Source: CAYRPN01 sp964426135 (GTDB lineage: Bacteria > Planctomycetota > Phycisphaerae > Phycisphaerales > Phycisphaeraceae). Taken from it: a DNA stretch of 21,750 nt. A model generated the notes under the pieces. It did not search any database. It was not told where the DNA came from and saw only the letters and a program-made list of their open reading frames with translations. The stretch covers positions 1-21,750 of the forward strand of contig CAYRPN010000104.1 in assembly GCA_964426135.1 (NCBI GenBank), in the 5' to 3' direction. Position numbers and translations under genes: made by a program. This document shows positions 1 to 8,048 of this stretch, one piece after another (position 1 is the stretch's first letter; every line of letters starts with the position of its first letter).

Positions 1-66
1 TCCTTGCGCACCCATTTACACTAAAATTGCCCACAGAGAAGTCGGAAGGACCGAATTGTGTAGGGT

Positions 67-262
67 CAGGGCTTTTCAATTCTCGCAGACCAATGGTTGT
101 TCCCAGGAATCACAAAGAACACAAAGGCACGAAGGTCACGAAGAGGAAGAGGAAAGGGCTTGATTCTCTGAGAAACTCATAGTGTCCTTCGTGGCTTTGT
201 GTCCTTTGTGTTCAAACCGGTGATCCAGTACCTATCCGGGAATGGAGAATTGAAAAGCCCTG
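67..262. repeat. Nested inverted repeat with 18-bp perfect outer arms
   Basis: The outer arms CAGGGCTTTTCAATTCTC (67-84) and its exact reverse complement (245-262) enclose a second, imperfect inverted repeat of about 27 bp at 117-143 and 187-213, rich in CACAAAG and ACGAAGG words. The spacing and nesting suggest one inserted element inside another. There is no open reading frame that looks like a protein here, and no transposase. The element ends only 3 bp before the next repeat begins. The preceding bases 1-66 hold nothing recognisable. Confidence 0.75.
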
Positions 263-265
263 GGT

Positions 266-373
266 GTAGGGTGCGTCAAGGCTCGGCGCGGACGCACCAT
301 CATTGAGTAACAACACCACAGTCGCGCATGACCGCAACATGGTGCGTCCGCGCCGAGCCTTGACGCACCCTAC
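266..373. repeat. Family A palindromic repeat, copy 1 (35-bp perfect arms)
   Basis: Arms at 266-300 and 339-373 are perfect reverse complements over 35 bp, with a 38-bp spacer. The arm begins GTAGGGTGCGTCAAG and ends GGACGCACCAT. Two further copies lie at 5747-5839 and 7836-7932. Transcribed RNA would form a long hairpin. No T-tract follows, so it is not a canonical intrinsic terminator. The family is short, dispersed and non-coding, like a MITE or REP element, but its origin is not shown by the sequence. Confidence 0.85.
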
Positions 374-390
374 GCCGATGCGATGCGCCA

Positions 391-467
391 GCCTCGTCCC
401 CCGGGGACTCGGCCACCCTCTCTCTGGAAGGGGAGAGGGAATCAAGCCCCGAACCATTTGGCACACC
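391..467. repeat. Family B repeat, half copy
   Basis: This stretch matches the right half of the full family B elements at 15394-15618 and 20300-20517. It shares GCCTCGTCCCCCGGGGACTC, then a CTCTCTCTGG...GGGGAGAGGG stem, then a GGCACACC end. The left half is absent and family A copy 1 lies just upstream, which suggests truncation or replacement. Confidence 0.6.
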
Positions 468-480
468 CAGCCGCGGGCTA

Positions 481-582
481 AGGAGCCGTGCAGGATCAAC
501 ATCGCATGTGGGACGACTTTCCAAGTCGTCCGGCTCGGAGCGAAGCGATTCGAATCTGCGGAGTGAATCTTGCACGGCTCCT
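481..582. repeat. Inverted repeat overlapping a stop codon, with inner hairpin
   Basis: Arms AGGAGCCGTGCAGGA (481-495) and TCTTGCACGGCTCCT (568-582) pair at 14 of 15 positions. Inside lies a tight hairpin at 511-531 (GGACGACTT, three-base loop, AAGTCGTCC). The right arm runs into the stop codon of the minus-strand TPR gene at 581-583. The word CTTGCACGGCTCCT recurs at about 7952-7965, next to another repeat. The hairpin lies just downstream of the TPR gene and could affect its transcript 3' end. Confidence 0.6.
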
Positions 583-3500
583 AACGGGAGAAAATGAGTT
601 TCATCCAGTGCAAGGTCTGCCAGACCCGGGCGCCGAATCCACCGCGAATCGCCGCGATGCGCTTGACGGCACGGAGCAGGCTGTCTTTCATCGGGCGATC
701 CTTGCGAATCCACGAGAAGGACAGGGTCAGGGTGCTGATCTTCCGCTTCGCATGGCCGAACCCGTCCGCATCGTCGGCGGATTGAATGCTGATCAGCGCG
801 TCGATGATGGCATGCAGCGCCTGGAAGTAAGGCGAGAGCGTGCCTGACTCCACTTGCGTCACCAGGGCCTTGGCGAACCGCGCGTCACCGGCCACCGCCA
901 GATCGAACGCCAGCCAGAGTTCGTGCTCGGCCACGGTGTTGTCCGCCGGCAGCGAGAGCGCCGCCTGGTGGACCGCGGTGGCCTCGGCGTGGCGGTTGAT
1001 CGAGCGCAGCGCCTGGGTGTAATTGGTGAGCATCCACGGCTCCACGCCTTCCCTCTCCTGCCAGTCGCACATCCACTGCGCGCACGGGCGGGCGTCGTCG
1101 ATCTGAATCAGCGCATAACCCGCCGAGCCCCACAGATGGGGCCGGCTGCGCAGCCGCGCCTTGTGCTTCGTGACGAAGCGGCGGATGGCGGCCGCGTGCT
1201 TCCTGGCTCCCATCGCCTCCAGATAAGCCTGCGCCGCGGTGGCCCAGGCGTCGCTTTCGGGATCCAGCGCATCGAGCGCCGCGTCGCACTGGCGGAACTC
1301 GCTGTCGTTCGCGTGCGCGGCAACCATCGCGGCGACGGCGTTGGCGTTCACGTTCGGATCGGTGACCGCCTCGGCGATGGTGCGGTTCACATCCTCCACC
1401 CACCCGGCGTCCTGCATCGCGCGGGCGGCGATGCCGTCGATCACCCATCGCTCGCAGGGCGTGCGCACCAGCTGCTTCAGATGCAGGCAGGCCTCGGATC
1501 GCGCGCCGCTCCTGGCCGCCAGATTCACGCGGTACGCCAGGTGTTCGCCCGGTTTCATGTGCGGGCGGTGGCGCTCGAGCGTCTCCGCGGCGGCGGAAAA
1601 TTCCTTGTCTTCCACCTGCATGTCAAACAGCGTGTTGCCCGCGTAGCCGTAGTCGGGCGCCAGCGCGAAGGCCCGTTCGAGCGCGGCCTTGGCGGCGGCG
1701 CGATCGCCGGCGCGCAGCTTCGCGTCGGCCAGGCTGCCCAGGGATTGCGGATCGTTGGGCGCGAGGCGGGCGAGGTGGGTCGCCGCCACCACCAGACCAT
1801 CCACATCCTCCTTTTGCCGGCACCATTCGGCGAGCATGGTCCAGCCCCAGTAGTACGAATCGTCGTGCCGCAGCGCCTGGCGCATCAGGTCGATGGCCTG
1901 CGTGAGATTGCCGCGCTTGGCTTCGATCCAGGCGGCTCGGCCGCGCAGAGGCAGCGGCAGCTCGGCGAAAACCGCCGGCTGGCACGCCTTGCGGGCCTCG
2001 TCGAACTTGTAAGCCTCCGCCAGCAGCACTGCCCGGCGATCGTGGGCTTCCACCAGTCGCGGCGCCAGCGCCAGCGCCTTGTCGAGAGCCGCCAGCCGCT
2101 CGGCGAAGTGATCGCCCTCGTACAGCGTGTTGCTCAGGGCCACCCAGGCGTTGGGGTCGCCGGGGCGGCGCCGCGTCATGTCGCGTGCGAAATCCTGCAC
2201 CTGCCGCGGCTTGCCCATTTGCCTCGACCAGTCATCCAGGTGGCCCCACGCCCATCCGTAATCGGGGCGCAGCGAGAGCGCCTTCTCGATCGAAGCGATT
2301 GCCGCCTTCTGGTCGCCCAGTTTCCAAAGCGCCTCGGCGAGCAAGCCGTGGCTCGCCGGGTCCGACGGATCGCGGGCCACCGCGCGCTCGAAAAGTTCCC
2401 GGGCCTGTTCCAGTTCACCCTCGCGCTCGCAGGCGTCGGCGAGGCGGCGCAGCGGCACCAGCCAGTCGGGGCGGACATCCATCGCCTGCTTCAGCGCGGC
2501 GATTTCGCCTTCGCGGTCCAGCCGCAGGCGACAGGCCTCGGCCAGATCGAGCCAGAGCTTGGCCATCAGCGGGAACCGCTCGGTCGCCGTGCGCAGCAGT
2601 GCGGTCGCTTCGGGCACGCGATCCATCTGCATCAACTGCATCGCCACGACCGACCAGGTGTGCCAGAGATCGGGCCTCGAATCCAGCGATTCCTGCAGAA
2701 TCGTGAGCAGGTCGTCGGGGCTGATGGTGTTGGCGGCTTCCTCCTGGAACGCAAGGAGCGCGGCCCCGAACGTGACACTTTCCCGCAAACGGACGGTGAT
2801 GAAATCGATCTCGGCGCGGCGGGCGGCCAGGGAGTCGGCGCTGCCAACGAGACGGCGCAGCGCCCAGTCGTTGTCGATGTCCAGTTCGATGGCGCGGCGC
2901 ATGTGCTTGCGGGCCTCGACGATCCGGTTGGCGGCGATGAGCACGGCAGCCATCACATTGTGGAAGCTGGTGCTCTCCGGCTCCAGCGGACGCGCCTGCT
3001 CCATGAGCTTGAGCGCCTCGTCGATCCGGCCCAGATCGCTGAGCATGCCCGCCAGCTCGCGGAAGGCCCATGCGTTGTTCGGATGCAGCTCGATCAGCTT
3101 GCGCAGCGATTCTTCGCATGCCGCCGGGTCGTCGGGGCGCAGCCACTGCGCTTCCAGTTCGCGCAGCGCCAGGTGGTGCGGGAAGCGCTCGATGGTTTGC
3201 CGCAGATGTTCGACGGCGGCGGCGCGGCCCTGAACTTCCTCGATCCGGAAGATGATCGCCTGGTGGGCATCGATCGCCAGCGGCTCCAGTTCGAGCACCT
3301 TGCGCCAGTAGCCGAGCGATTCGGCAAGCTTGCCCCAGTAGTACGACAGCGCCGCCGCGGTGCGCAGCCAGTTGTTGGGGCGGCTGCGGCCTTTGGCCTG
3401 CTTGAGCAGTTCGGCGGCCCGCTCGGTGTGGCCGCGGCGGGCGTGCATCTCCGCCGCGAACAGCATCAGCAGCCCGTCATCGGGCTGGAGCTTCAGCGCC

Positions 3501-5611
3501 TGCTCCAGCGCGTCGAACGCCTCGGTCAGCCTGCCCAGTTCCTCCAGGGCCCAGAACAGCGTCTTGCCCGGTTCGGGCGACTTGCGGCCGAAACGCTCGA
3601 ACCGGTTGCGCAGGAATTTCAGCGCGTCGTCCGTGCGCTTGAAATGGCGCGACGCGATGAAGAACGATTCGGCCATCTGTTCGTTCTTGTCGCCGAGGCA
3701 GGCGGCGACCCGGTAGGCCTGCATGGCTTCGTCGAAGCGGCGCAGATCCCACAGGATCGAGGCATGCTGGCTGTACGCAGCGGGATCTTCGCGGGCGATG
3801 CGCAGCGCCTTGCGCGTCAGCTTGTGCGCCAGCGGCCACTGGCGGGCGTCCTCGCGCAGGCTGTCCGCGTGCATCAGGGGAAACACCGGCTCGGCGTCCT
3901 TCTGAGCCGACACTTCCGCCAGCAGCGACGCCGCCTCGCGCGGCCGGCCCAGCCTCCGCAGTCGGGAGCACTTCAGCAGCGTCCAGAAACGATTGCCCGG
4001 GAACATCGTCAGCAGGCGATCGATGCACTCCAGTTCGGTCGTGACATCGGCGTCGTACGCCGCCAGCGTGAACCTGCTTTCGATGGTCAGCGAATGGTCC
4101 GGCGCCATCGCCGCCATGCTTTGGTAAAGCTCCGCGCCGCGCGGCCGGTCGTGCGCCATCAGCGCCACGGTGATCTGGGTATGCCGGTCCCAGAGCGGGG
4201 CGTCGGGCAGTTCCACGCCGTCGTATCGTTGAGCCTGGGCCACGGGCACCATCGCCATGGCGCGCGGGCCGAAGGGCTTGTAGCGGTCCAGCATCTGCTC
4301 GGCGAGGAACTCGCGCACCTCGCGCACAAACGGATCTCGGATCAGCAGCACCTTCTTGCGGCTGTCGTAGCCGATCACCGCCTGGAGATGGCTGTTGGTG
4401 GTTTCGTGAGTGGTCAGCGTGAAGGGCACGCCGCGATCGATCAAGGCGACGGCCGAATCCCAACTGAGCGTGAACTCGCGCACGGCCCAGCCGTTGCGTT
4501 CCGCCCAGCCGCGCTCGCTGGCGTAGGGCGTGCCGTCGTAGCAGATTTCTTCTGCCACGCTCAGATGATCGGCGGGCATGTTCCAGTACCGGCTGATCGC
4601 CGACAGCGTGGCCGGGGCGCAGGTGACGCGGTGCTGCCGGACGAACGGCACATTGAGCATGACGCGGCGGGCATCGGCGCCGGCGGCGTCGAGATTCGCC
4701 TTGAGCAGCTTGTAGTAAGGAACATCGATCTTGCCTGCCAGTTCCTTGGCCAGCTCGATATTGCCGCCGCGGTACGCGCCATCGCAGCGCCGACTCAGCA
4801 GCCACTCTTCAAAGTGACGATCGCGCAGCGGCGTCAAGTCAACGAGGCGCTCGACGCTCTCATGGAATTCCTGGTTCAGGCCCAGTTCGCCCTGCAGTTC
4901 CGCAAGCTGCCAGTAGATGGCGTTGCTCTCGATGTGAAGCGCGGCCTCCTTCAGGAACGCCAGGGCTTCCTCGTCGCGGTTCATCAGCACCAGCAGGTGT
5001 CCGTGCGACTGCACGGCGGGGCGGTACCAGGGCCGCAGTTGCAGCGCCCGCGCGCTGACTTCGATCGCGTCGGCGTACCGATCCTGCATTTCGAGGACGG
5101 AGGATTTTTCGACCAGGGTCCACGTATGGTCGGGCGCGAGCTTTTCCGCCAGCTTGATCCACATGTCCGCCGCGTCGAAATCGCGCATCGCAGCGGCGAG
5201 GGCGCCGCGCAGAGCGGCGAGATCGGCCTTCTGGATCGCGGTGGCGTCGAGCCTGATGTCGCGGGCATCGAGGAATCGCCAGGCGGGCAGCGGCCCCTCC
5301 GTGGCAAACAGGGCGCGGGCGTAGTAGTACGCGGCGTCGATGTCCTCGCGATCGTTGCGCCAGGCGCGCAGATGGTGCGCCAAACCCAGCCGGCCGGCGC
5401 CCAGGTTGAACGCCAGGCGGCCGGCCAGCACCCGGTCGGCAGTGCCGCGCCAGGACGCCAGCGGCCCACGCTGGATCGCCAGGTTGTAAGCCTGCTTGTA
5501 GAGGCAGCGATCGTAGAGATCCTGAACCTCACTGAGCGTTGGAACGTTAGTGTCCACGGAAGAACCCCAAAGGCCAGGCGGCCGCCAACGATGCGAACCG
5601 CGAAAGATCAT
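581..5611 (-). CDS. Giant TPR protein with embedded C39-like cysteine peptidase domain
   Basis: A protein of 1676 residues built mostly of tetratricopeptide-like helical repeats. Residues about 130-270 are TPR-like. Residues about 316-445 resemble the peptidase C39 / bacteriocin-processing cysteine protease fold, with candidate catalytic Cys331 (VTCAPATLSA), His408 (TNSHLQAVIGYD) and Asp426 (LLIRDPF). From about 470 onward are many more TPRs of the 'LxPDYGWAWGHL' style. No signal peptide or membrane segment is visible, so it is probably cytoplasmic. The TPR arrays likely bind proteins and the peptidase domain could cleave a partner, but no substrate is known and none is encoded nearby. The ATG at 5611 is supported by a promoter-like sequence just upstream. 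A GTG at 5557 is an alternative, because the first 18 residues look poorly conserved in character. The stop codon overlaps a repeat arm. The domain calls are firm; the activity is inferred. Confidence 0.9.
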   Translation of the reverse strand: MIFRGSHRWRPPGLWGSSVDTNVPTLSEVQDLYDRCLYKQAYNLAIQRGPLASWRGTADRVLAGRLAFNLGAGRLGLAHHLRAWRNDREDIDAAYYYARALFATEGPLPAWRFLDARDIRLDATAIQKADLAALRGALAAAMRDFDAADMWIKLAEKLAPDHTWTLVEKSSVLEMQDRYADAIEVSARALQLRPWYRPAVQSHGHLLVLMNRDEEALAFLKEAALHIESNAIYWQLAELQGELGLNQEFHESVERLVDLTPLRDRHFEEWLLSRRCDGAYRGGNIELAKELAGKIDVPYYKLLKANLDAAGADARRVMLNVPFVRQHRVTCAPATLSAISRYWNMPADHLSVAEEICYDGTPYASERGWAERNGWAVREFTLSWDSAVALIDRGVPFTLTTHETTNSHLQAVIGYDSRKKVLLIRDPFVREVREFLAEQMLDRYKPFGPRAMAMVPVAQAQRYDGVELPDAPLWDRHTQITVALMAHDRPRGAELYQSMAAMAPDHSLTIESRFTLAAYDADVTTELECIDRLLTMFPGNRFWTLLKCSRLRRLGRPREAASLLAEVSAQKDAEPVFPLMHADSLREDARQWPLAHKLTRKALRIAREDPAAYSQHASILWDLRRFDEAMQAYRVAACLGDKNEQMAESFFIASRHFKRTDDALKFLRNRFERFGRKSPEPGKTLFWALEELGRLTEAFDALEQALKLQPDDGLLMLFAAEMHARRGHTERAAELLKQAKGRSRPNNWLRTAAALSYYWGKLAESLGYWRKVLELEPLAIDAHQAIIFRIEEVQGRAAAVEHLRQTIERFPHHLALRELEAQWLRPDDPAACEESLRKLIELHPNNAWAFRELAGMLSDLGRIDEALKLMEQARPLEPESTSFHNVMAAVLIAANRIVEARKHMRRAIELDIDNDWALRRLVGSADSLAARRAEIDFITVRLRESVTFGAALLAFQEEAANTISPDDLLTILQESLDSRPDLWHTWSVVAMQLMQMDRVPEATALLRTATERFPLMAKLWLDLAEACRLRLDREGEIAALKQAMDVRPDWLVPLRRLADACEREGELEQARELFERAVARDPSDPASHGLLAEALWKLGDQKAAIASIEKALSLRPDYGWAWGHLDDWSRQMGKPRQVQDFARDMTRRRPGDPNAWVALSNTLYEGDHFAERLAALDKALALAPRLVEAHDRRAVLLAEAYKFDEARKACQPAVFAELPLPLRGRAAWIEAKRGNLTQAIDLMRQALRHDDSYYWGWTMLAEWCRQKEDVDGLVVAATHLARLAPNDPQSLGSLADAKLRAGDRAAAKAALERAFALAPDYGYAGNTLFDMQVEDKEFSAAAETLERHRPHMKPGEHLAYRVNLAARSGARSEACLHLKQLVRTPCERWVIDGIAARAMQDAGWVEDVNRTIAEAVTDPNVNANAVAAMVAAHANDSEFRQCDAALDALDPESDAWATAAQAYLEAMGARKHAAAIRRFVTKHKARLRSRPHLWGSAGYALIQIDDARPCAQWMCDWQEREGVEPWMLTNYTQALRSINRHAEATAVHQAALSLPADNTVAEHELWLAFDLAVAGDARFAKALVTQVESGTLSPYFQALHAIIDALISIQSADDADGFGHAKRKISTLTLSFSWIRKDRPMKDSLLRAVKRIAAIRGGFGARVWQTLHWMKLIFSR

Positions 5612-5633
5612 TCAATGCCCGATGGCGGCAAAG

Positions 5634-5662
5634 ACAATACTCGAAAATTTACAAATGGTGAA
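5634..5662 (-). promoter_or_regulatory. Possible sigma70-like promoter of the TPR gene
   Basis: On the minus strand TTCACC (4 of 6 to the -35 consensus), a 17-bp spacer and TATTGT (4 of 6 to the -10 consensus) lie in a short AT-rich island in otherwise GC-rich DNA. Transcription would start about 15 bases before the ATG at 5611. Planctomycete promoter rules are poorly defined, so this is tentative. Confidence 0.3.
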
Positions 5663-5746
5663 AGGGAAAATGTCGCCGCTCGCATGGCAATGGCATGACG
5701 AGGCCCCTCGCTCGTCGAAGCCGTGCGAGAACATCGCTGCAGCCTC

Positions 5747-5839
5747 GGCGTAGGGTGCGTCAAGTCCGCGCGGACGCACCATCTTGCGTCTCCAGTTCAT
5801 CGTGGTGCGTCCGCGCCGAGCCTTGACGCACCCTACGCC
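5747..5839. repeat. Family A palindromic repeat, copy 2
   Basis: Outer arms GGCGTAGGGTGCGTCAAG (5747-5764) and its exact reverse complement (5822-5839) enclose GGACGCACCAT and TGGTGCGTCC inner arms. The sequence closely matches copies at 266-373 and 7836-7932, but the loop sequence differs. It lies between two minus-strand genes, upstream of the TPR gene and downstream of the small hypothetical gene. Confidence 0.85.
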
Positions 5840-5902
5840 ATGGCCGCCAGTCTGCGGCAGCGGTTCTGCACGGCTACCTGGCTGGGTCGTCGCGGCCACC
5901 TG

Positions 5903-6448
5903 TCAGACGAACACGGTCACAAACATCGCCGGCTCCCGGCTTTTGCCGATCAGGTCGCCGATGGCGGAGGTGGCGAATTTCACTTCGAAACCGGGGTTGG
6001 CGTCGAGCCAGGCATTGATCTGCTCGTCGAGCCGCTCCAGCGCTTCGGGCCGCAGCTTGGCGATGAAAGTCTTGCAGCGCACGGCCCCGGCGCCAGTGGC
6101 GACGGGTTTGCGGAGGTAGACCGGTTCGCCGCGAGCGGGCTTGTGCGGCACCAGTTCGACGTGCGATTCCGTCGAAGCACCTGTTCCGCGCGGCAGTGGC
6201 GGAGGAGTGGGGGCCGACGGGTGCTGTCCGGCGGCGGCCATCGGCGCACTCGATGGGCTCGGTTGCTCGCCGGGTGTCGAATCGCGGAAATCGAAGCCGA
6301 ACGGGTCCGCTACTTCCTCGGTCAGTTCATCGATGGGAATGGCGTCGTCGAGGAAATCCATTTCGTCGGCGGGGACAGCGTGCGGTCTGGAGCCGGGCTC
6401 GGGCTCCTTGTCGTCCTGGGGCGATGCTGTGTCGGAATCGTGCGCCAT
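5903..6448 (-). CDS. Hypothetical protein with acidic/proline linker and small C-terminal domain
   Basis: A protein of 181 residues if started at MAHDSDTASP. A longer open frame exists upstream to 6622, but its extra residues look non-coding. Residues 1-55 are acidic, 56-95 are rich in Pro, Ser and Ala, and about 124-181 form a compact domain (RCKTFIAKLRPEALERLDEQ ... NPGFEVKFATSAIGDL ... PAMFVTVFV). That pattern of helix, 'INAWLDANPGFEVK' strand and hydrophobic end strand resembles small Cse60-like proteins, and I recall similar short planctomycete proteins of unknown role. No signal peptide or membrane segment is seen. It is divergently arranged with the membrane protein at 6625, with about 176 bp between the starts. 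Function unknown. Confidence 0.65.
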   Translation of the reverse strand: MAHDSDTASPQDDKEPEPGSRPHAVPADEMDFLDDAIPIDELTEEVADPFGFDFRDSTPGEQPSPSSAPMAAAGQHPSAPTPPPLPRGTGASTESHVELVPHKPARGEPVYLRKPVATGAGAVRCKTFIAKLRPEALERLDEQINAWLDANPGFEVKFATSAIGDLIGKSREPAMFVTVFV

Positions 6449-6624
6449 GTCGCATCTTTCATCTGGGGGACGCAGCCGTGCTGCGGCACCAGTGTAGCGG
6501 GCCGGGCACGCGACTCGACTTTCCCGGCGGCTACATTGCCGGCATGCCTGAGCGCCCCCTGCACCGCGCCGGGGCGCATTGGAGAACTGTTTCCATTCTG
6601 CGATAGTGAAGCGCGAGATCACAC

Positions 6625-7839
6625 ATGAACGACACTCGCCGGTTAATCCTGAAAATTCTGCTCTGGTCGCTGGGCGCGACGGCGATCGCCGGCATCGGGG
6701 CGGTGCTGCTGGAGAGCGCGATCGTCGGCCGGGCTGCGGGCAGCGCGTTCAGCACGTCCGCCATCGCGCTGCTGATGCTCGCGCTGCTGGCGCGAATGAC
6801 GAAGCCGGAATTTCAATCCGGGGCGATCCTGGGCATCGTGGCGCTGACGGTGGTCTGGCTGCTCACGCTGGCGATCATCTGGGAACTGGGCGATTTTCTC
6901 GACCTCGACTCGGGGTTCCGTTTCTTCGGCACGATCTGGATCATCATTGGCTGCGCCGCGCTGGGCATGGTTTACCTGCGTTTATGGAACTGGCCGTTCG
7001 CCGCGGTGGCAGGGGTGGTCGGCCTGTGTGTGACCGCGGCGGTGTTTGTGATGCTGATGCTTGGGACGTGGAGCGACGGCCGATGGGGCTATGGGGACAA
7101 GTGGTTCGTCTCTGCATGGGCCATGCTGCTTTGCACGCTGCCGGCGGTGATTTCCCTCCTGGGTCTGAATGTGCCGGTGGGGACTTTTGCCGGCAGCGAC
7201 GCGACGCCCACGGGCAGCCTCCGGCACTGGCGATGGATCGGCGTCGTCGGCGGAACGGCGTCGCTGCTGATCGCGCTGGTGGGCACCTGGAATGAGATTC
7301 ACAGTGATGGCACGCTGTTCGTCACAGTGACCGGTTGCGGCGCGTTTCCCGCGTTTCTGCATTTCGTCCTGCTCACGCCGCTCAAGCCCTCGCAGCGCTG
7401 GCTGGGCATCGGGACCATCGCCAGCGGCGCGCTGCTGCTGGCGATGGTGGAACTGGCGGTGTGGACCGACGCGCAAGGCGACGACCTGTTCGCCCGCTTG
7501 ATCGGCGCCGCGATCATCGCCACGACCTGCGGCAGCCTGGCGCTGCTCGTTCTCTCCAGGCTCAACCGCAAGGCGGAGTTCGTCGTGGTCAGCGCGTCGG
7601 AGTATCTGCGCGTCACGCTGCTTTGTCCGCGCTGCCATCGCAAACAGGATTTGCCCCTGGGCGGGGCGGCGTGCGAGGGCTGCGGATTGAAAATCGAAGT
7701 GAAAGTGGAGGAGCCGCGCTGCACGCAGTGCGGGTATCTTCTGTTCATGCTCAGAGGCGACCGTTGCCCCGAGTGCGGAGCGGCGATCGAGCGGCCTGCA
7801 AACGGCGAAGCGGCATCGGCGGGCGCGACCGCGATGTAG
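6625..7839 (+). CDS. Polytopic membrane protein with C-terminal double zinc ribbon
   Basis: A protein of 404 residues. About ten hydrophobic segments are visible (near residues 8-35, 43-57, 66-86, 101-120, 124-147, 161-182, 202-222, 229-250, 259-281 and 290-312). A cytoplasmic-type tail follows with two CxxC...CxxC zinc ribbons: Cys334/337 with Cys350/353, and Cys366/369 with Cys381/384. The 'CTQCGYLLFML..DRCPECG' form is frequent in planctomycete membrane proteins of unknown role. The stop codon TAG lies inside family A repeat copy 3, so the last codons abut the element and the C-terminus may have been reset by its insertion. Neighbours give no functional clue. The role is unknown; metal binding is inferred from the cysteines. 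Confidence 0.85.
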   Translation: MNDTRRLILKILLWSLGATAIAGIGAVLLESAIVGRAAGSAFSTSAIALLMLALLARMTKPEFQSGAILGIVALTVVWLLTLAIIWELGDFLDLDSGFRFFGTIWIIIGCAALGMVYLRLWNWPFAAVAGVVGLCVTAAVFVMLMLGTWSDGRWGYGDKWFVSAWAMLLCTLPAVISLLGLNVPVGTFAGSDATPTGSLRHWRWIGVVGGTASLLIALVGTWNEIHSDGTLFVTVTGCGAFPAFLHFVLLTPLKPSQRWLGIGTIASGALLLAMVELAVWTDAQGDDLFARLIGAAIIATTCGSLALLVLSRLNRKAEFVVVSASEYLRVTLLCPRCHRKQDLPLGGAACEGCGLKIEVKVEEPRCTQCGYLLFMLRGDRCPECGAAIERPANGEAASAGATAM

Positions 7840-7932
7840 GGTGCGTCAAGGTTCCCCCCGTGGCGGAGCGGACGCACTATCTTGGGATTTCAGTTGACCG
7901 TGGTGCGTCCGCGCGGACTTGACGCACCCTAC
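7836..7932. repeat. Family A palindromic repeat, copy 3
   Basis: It begins GTAGGGTGCGTCAAG and ends CTTGACGCACCCTAC, with inner GGACGCACTAT and TGGTGCGTCC words as in the other copies. The left arm has diverged in the middle (a run of six C). The arm's TAG at 7837-7839 is the stop codon of the upstream membrane protein gene. Confidence 0.85.
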
Positions 7933-7980
7933 GCCGAACTTGCAGCGTTGTACTTGCACGGCTCCTGACTACGGATTGTC

Positions 7981-8010
7981 TTCCGCTCTGCGAGCGGACG
8001 CTAAACGAGG
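7981..8010 (+). repeat. 30-bp direct repeat, left copy, flanking the ThuA-like gene
   Basis: Begins TTCCGCTCTGCGAGCGGA and continues CGCTAAACGAGG. It matches 9165-9194 at 28 of 30 positions in the same orientation. It contains a small hairpin, CCGCTC-TGC-GAGCGG. The two copies bracket the gene at 8049-9005. Confidence 0.75.
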
Positions 8011-8048
8011 GAAATGCTTTTGCGATTCACCTGTTCGGGAACGTCCAC

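Noticed and set aside
854..5698. A 1614-codon open frame on the plus strand, antisense to nearly all of the TPR gene
   Set aside because: Its translation is rich in His, Arg, Gln and Val with no domain pattern, as expected for the antisense frame of a GC-rich gene. The minus strand shows clear TPR and C39 motifs.
5612..5899. Short minus-strand frame with the peptide GVGCVKARRGRT
   Set aside because: The same peptide appears in a frame at 212-502. It is a translation of the family A repeat, not a gene.
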